A stretch of DNA of 7,917 nucleotides from Ruminococcus sp. GTDB taxonomy: Bacteria > Bacillota > Clostridia > Oscillospirales > Ruminococcaceae. The notes beneath the pieces were generated by a model. That model did no database searches. It was not told the origin of the DNA and saw only the letters and a program-made list of their open reading frames with translations. How positions within the stretch are numbered: the first letter of the stretch is position 1; every line of letters begins with the position of its first letter. Below, one piece after another: positions 7,135 to 7,917 of the stretch. A program made the translations under genes and the position numbers. The stretch spans positions 1 through 7,917 of the forward strand of contig JAIDNR010000108.1 of the NCBI GenBank assembly GCA_029063695.1, in the 5' to 3' direction.

Positions 7135-7395
7135 TTACTGCTTGTTGAGTATGTCGTAAGCCTCTCTGACTGCAATACAAAGCTGGTCTGCACATGAAGT
7201 GGGTCTTTTTCCGCAGAGATTTCCCTTGAGTTTCTCTTCAATCTGCTCAACGGTCATACCATCAACGAGCTTTGAAACGGCTTTGAGGTTTCCGTTGCAG
7301 CCACCCGTAAAGCGTACATTTGTAATCACGTTACCCTCAATGTGAAAACTGATTTCCCTTGAACATACCATACTTGTAACATAAGTGTAATCCAT
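7135..7395 (-). CDS. Small TSCPD-domain protein, TIGR03905-like (86 aa)
   Basis: Small cytosolic protein of unknown function. The pattern matches the short, stand-alone TSCPD proteins of Clostridia (TIGR03905 type), a domain also found at the C-terminus of some B12-dependent ribonucleotide reductases. Seen: conserved cysteines at 11, 33, 61 and 68, with C73 as an extra; the family start Y-x-T-x-x-VCSREI; GGCNGNL at 31-37; and RPTSCAD at 64-70. The spacing suggests a metal or Fe-S site, but that is inference. Odd: the motif reads TSCAD rather than TSCPD. The start is supported by GAGGG (7407-7403) 7 bases before the ATG, and by a promoter upstream. The length is typical of the family. The gene converges with the lipid kinase without any intergenic base. 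Confidence 0.88.
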   Translation of the reverse strand: MDYTYVTSMVCSREISFHIEGNVITNVRFTGGCNGNLKAVSKLVDGMTVEQIEEKLKGNLCGKRPTSCADQLCIAVREAYDILNKQ

Positions 7396-7431
7396 ATAAA
7401 TACCCTCATCTTTCTTTTATTTTACAATACT

Positions 7432-7460
7432 ATTCTACAATATTTTGGGAAATTTGTCAA
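7432..7460 (-). promoter_or_regulatory. Sigma-A promoter of the TSCPD gene
   Basis: On the minus strand TTGACA (7460-7455, perfect) and TAGAAT (7437-7432, five of six) have a 17-base spacer. Transcription would start near 7425, about 30 bases before the ATG. The leader contains the GAGGG ribosome binding site. Confidence 0.8.
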
Positions 7461-7502
7461 TACAAAATTCAGTTAAATCAAAAAGTTTGTCAAAAAAACG
7501 TC

Positions 7503-7509
7503 AAAGGAG
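7503..7509 (+). promoter_or_regulatory. Ribosome binding site of the partial membrane protein gene
   Basis: AAAGGAG lies 9 bases before the ATG at 7519 and supports that start. I see no convincing plus-strand promoter in 7396-7502. Weak candidates overlap the minus-strand promoter of the TSCPD gene. Confidence 0.8.
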
Positions 7510-7518
7510 TATAAACAT

Positions 7519-7917
7519 ATGAGCCAAAAAAAGAAAATTATAAGCTGTATTGTTGCTTCAGTGCTGATACTATTGACCGCGGGCGGTCTGTATGCACGGT
7601 TTGTGTATATGGATATAGAAGCCAATGAACTTGCTCAAGTAGATAACTGGAGAACAGTTGTGACTTATGAAATGCTTTCTGATAAATTAAAAGAAGTAAT
7701 TTCAGAAGATGAACTGAATGATACCACAGAAATCGGCAAATACAATCTTTATCGCAAGCTTGAAAATCTTGAACTTGAAAAACCAAGACATAATGACCCG
7801 TCAACAAGCTGGTGGAAAACTCTGCCCTTTGAAAGAGTAAAAACAGATGACGGCGATTTTTATATTGAGTTCCGTATAGATTACAGAACCCATTTAACTC
7901 ATATTGAAGTTATAAAT
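7519..7917 (+). CDS. Unrecognised membrane-anchored or secreted protein, 3' end outside window
   Basis: An open frame of 133 codons runs from ATG to the end of the window without a stop, so the gene is partial only because the window ends. I do not recognise the family. Seen: a positively charged start (MSQKKK), one hydrophobic segment at about residues 7-27 (IISCIVASVLILLTAGGLYA) that serves as signal peptide or membrane anchor, then a hydrophilic, acidic region rich in Glu, Asp and Lys. This includes a helix-like stretch MLSDKLKEVISEDELND (about 52-68) and a Trp pair in STSWWK (about 95-100). Near the window end are strands like DFYIEFRIDYR. No lipobox: Cys10 sits too early in the hydrophobic stretch. 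The topology would place most of the protein outside the membrane. It has its own ribosome binding site and is divergent from the TSCPD gene. Protein character rather than function is all that can be supported. Confidence 0.78.
   Translation, partial: MSQKKKIISCIVASVLILLTAGGLYARFVYMDIEANELAQVDNWRTVVTYEMLSDKLKEVISEDELNDTTEIGKYNLYRKLENLELEKPRHNDPSTSWWKTLPFERVKTDDGDFYIEFRIDYRTHLTHIEVIN

Noticed and set aside
6906..7250. Minus-strand open frame of 114 codons across the kinase/TSCPD junction
   Set aside because: It overlaps two well-supported genes in other frames and has no ribosome binding site or motif.
7538..7807. Minus-strand open frame of 89 codons
   Set aside because: It lies fully antisense to the plus-strand membrane protein gene, which has a proper start, ribosome binding site and signal-anchor. 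The antisense product shows no recognisable features.
1..7917. Search for CRISPR repeats, insertion sequences, phage or defence genes
   Set aside because: No regularly spaced direct repeats, terminal inverted repeats, transposase motifs or nuclease/helicase signatures were seen on either strand.

Overview
The window looks like chromosomal DNA from a low-GC, Gram-positive anaerobe of the Clostridia, most likely Ruminococcus or a close relative in the Oscillospiraceae. The reasons are a very large sortase-anchored adhesin built from CAA, SpaA and Cna-B modules, strong AGGAGG-type ribosome binding sites, near-consensus sigma-A promoters, and a small TSCPD-family protein typical of Clostridia. 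The genus is an inference from protein style, not a proven assignment.

Layout. Positions 21-5768 (+) encode a 1915-residue cell-wall-anchored adhesin that fills almost three quarters of the window and ends at a clear intrinsic terminator (5782-5815). A gap of 445 bases follows. It holds a tRNA-Gln(CTG) gene on the minus strand (5971-6046), its perfect-consensus promoter (6084-6112) and its terminator (5916-5943), then the promoter of the next plus-strand gene. Positions 6214-7134 (+) encode a diacylglycerol-kinase-family lipid kinase. It converges, with no spacer at all, on a small TSCPD-domain protein gene at 7135-7395 (-). A 123-base divergent promoter region then leads to an unrecognised membrane-anchored protein gene (7519 onward, +) that runs off the window. 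That last gene was found by reading the sequence directly.

How the parts work together. The window is a row of separate transcription units rather than one pathway. The adhesin carries its own export and wall-sorting signals, but no sortase or other pilin is visible. The lipid kinase, tRNA and TSCPD protein are ordinary housekeeping neighbours.

The least ordinary content is inside the adhesin. Two copies of an unrecognised beta-rich module (about residues 705-800 and 1290-1372) align without gaps over about 28 residues. Both appear to sit inside SpaA-like domains, between the E-box strand and the last strand. A third module, Ig-like (Big_2-type), appears to be nested inside the last Cna-B domain. 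I see no CRISPR array, insertion sequence, phage gene or defence system.
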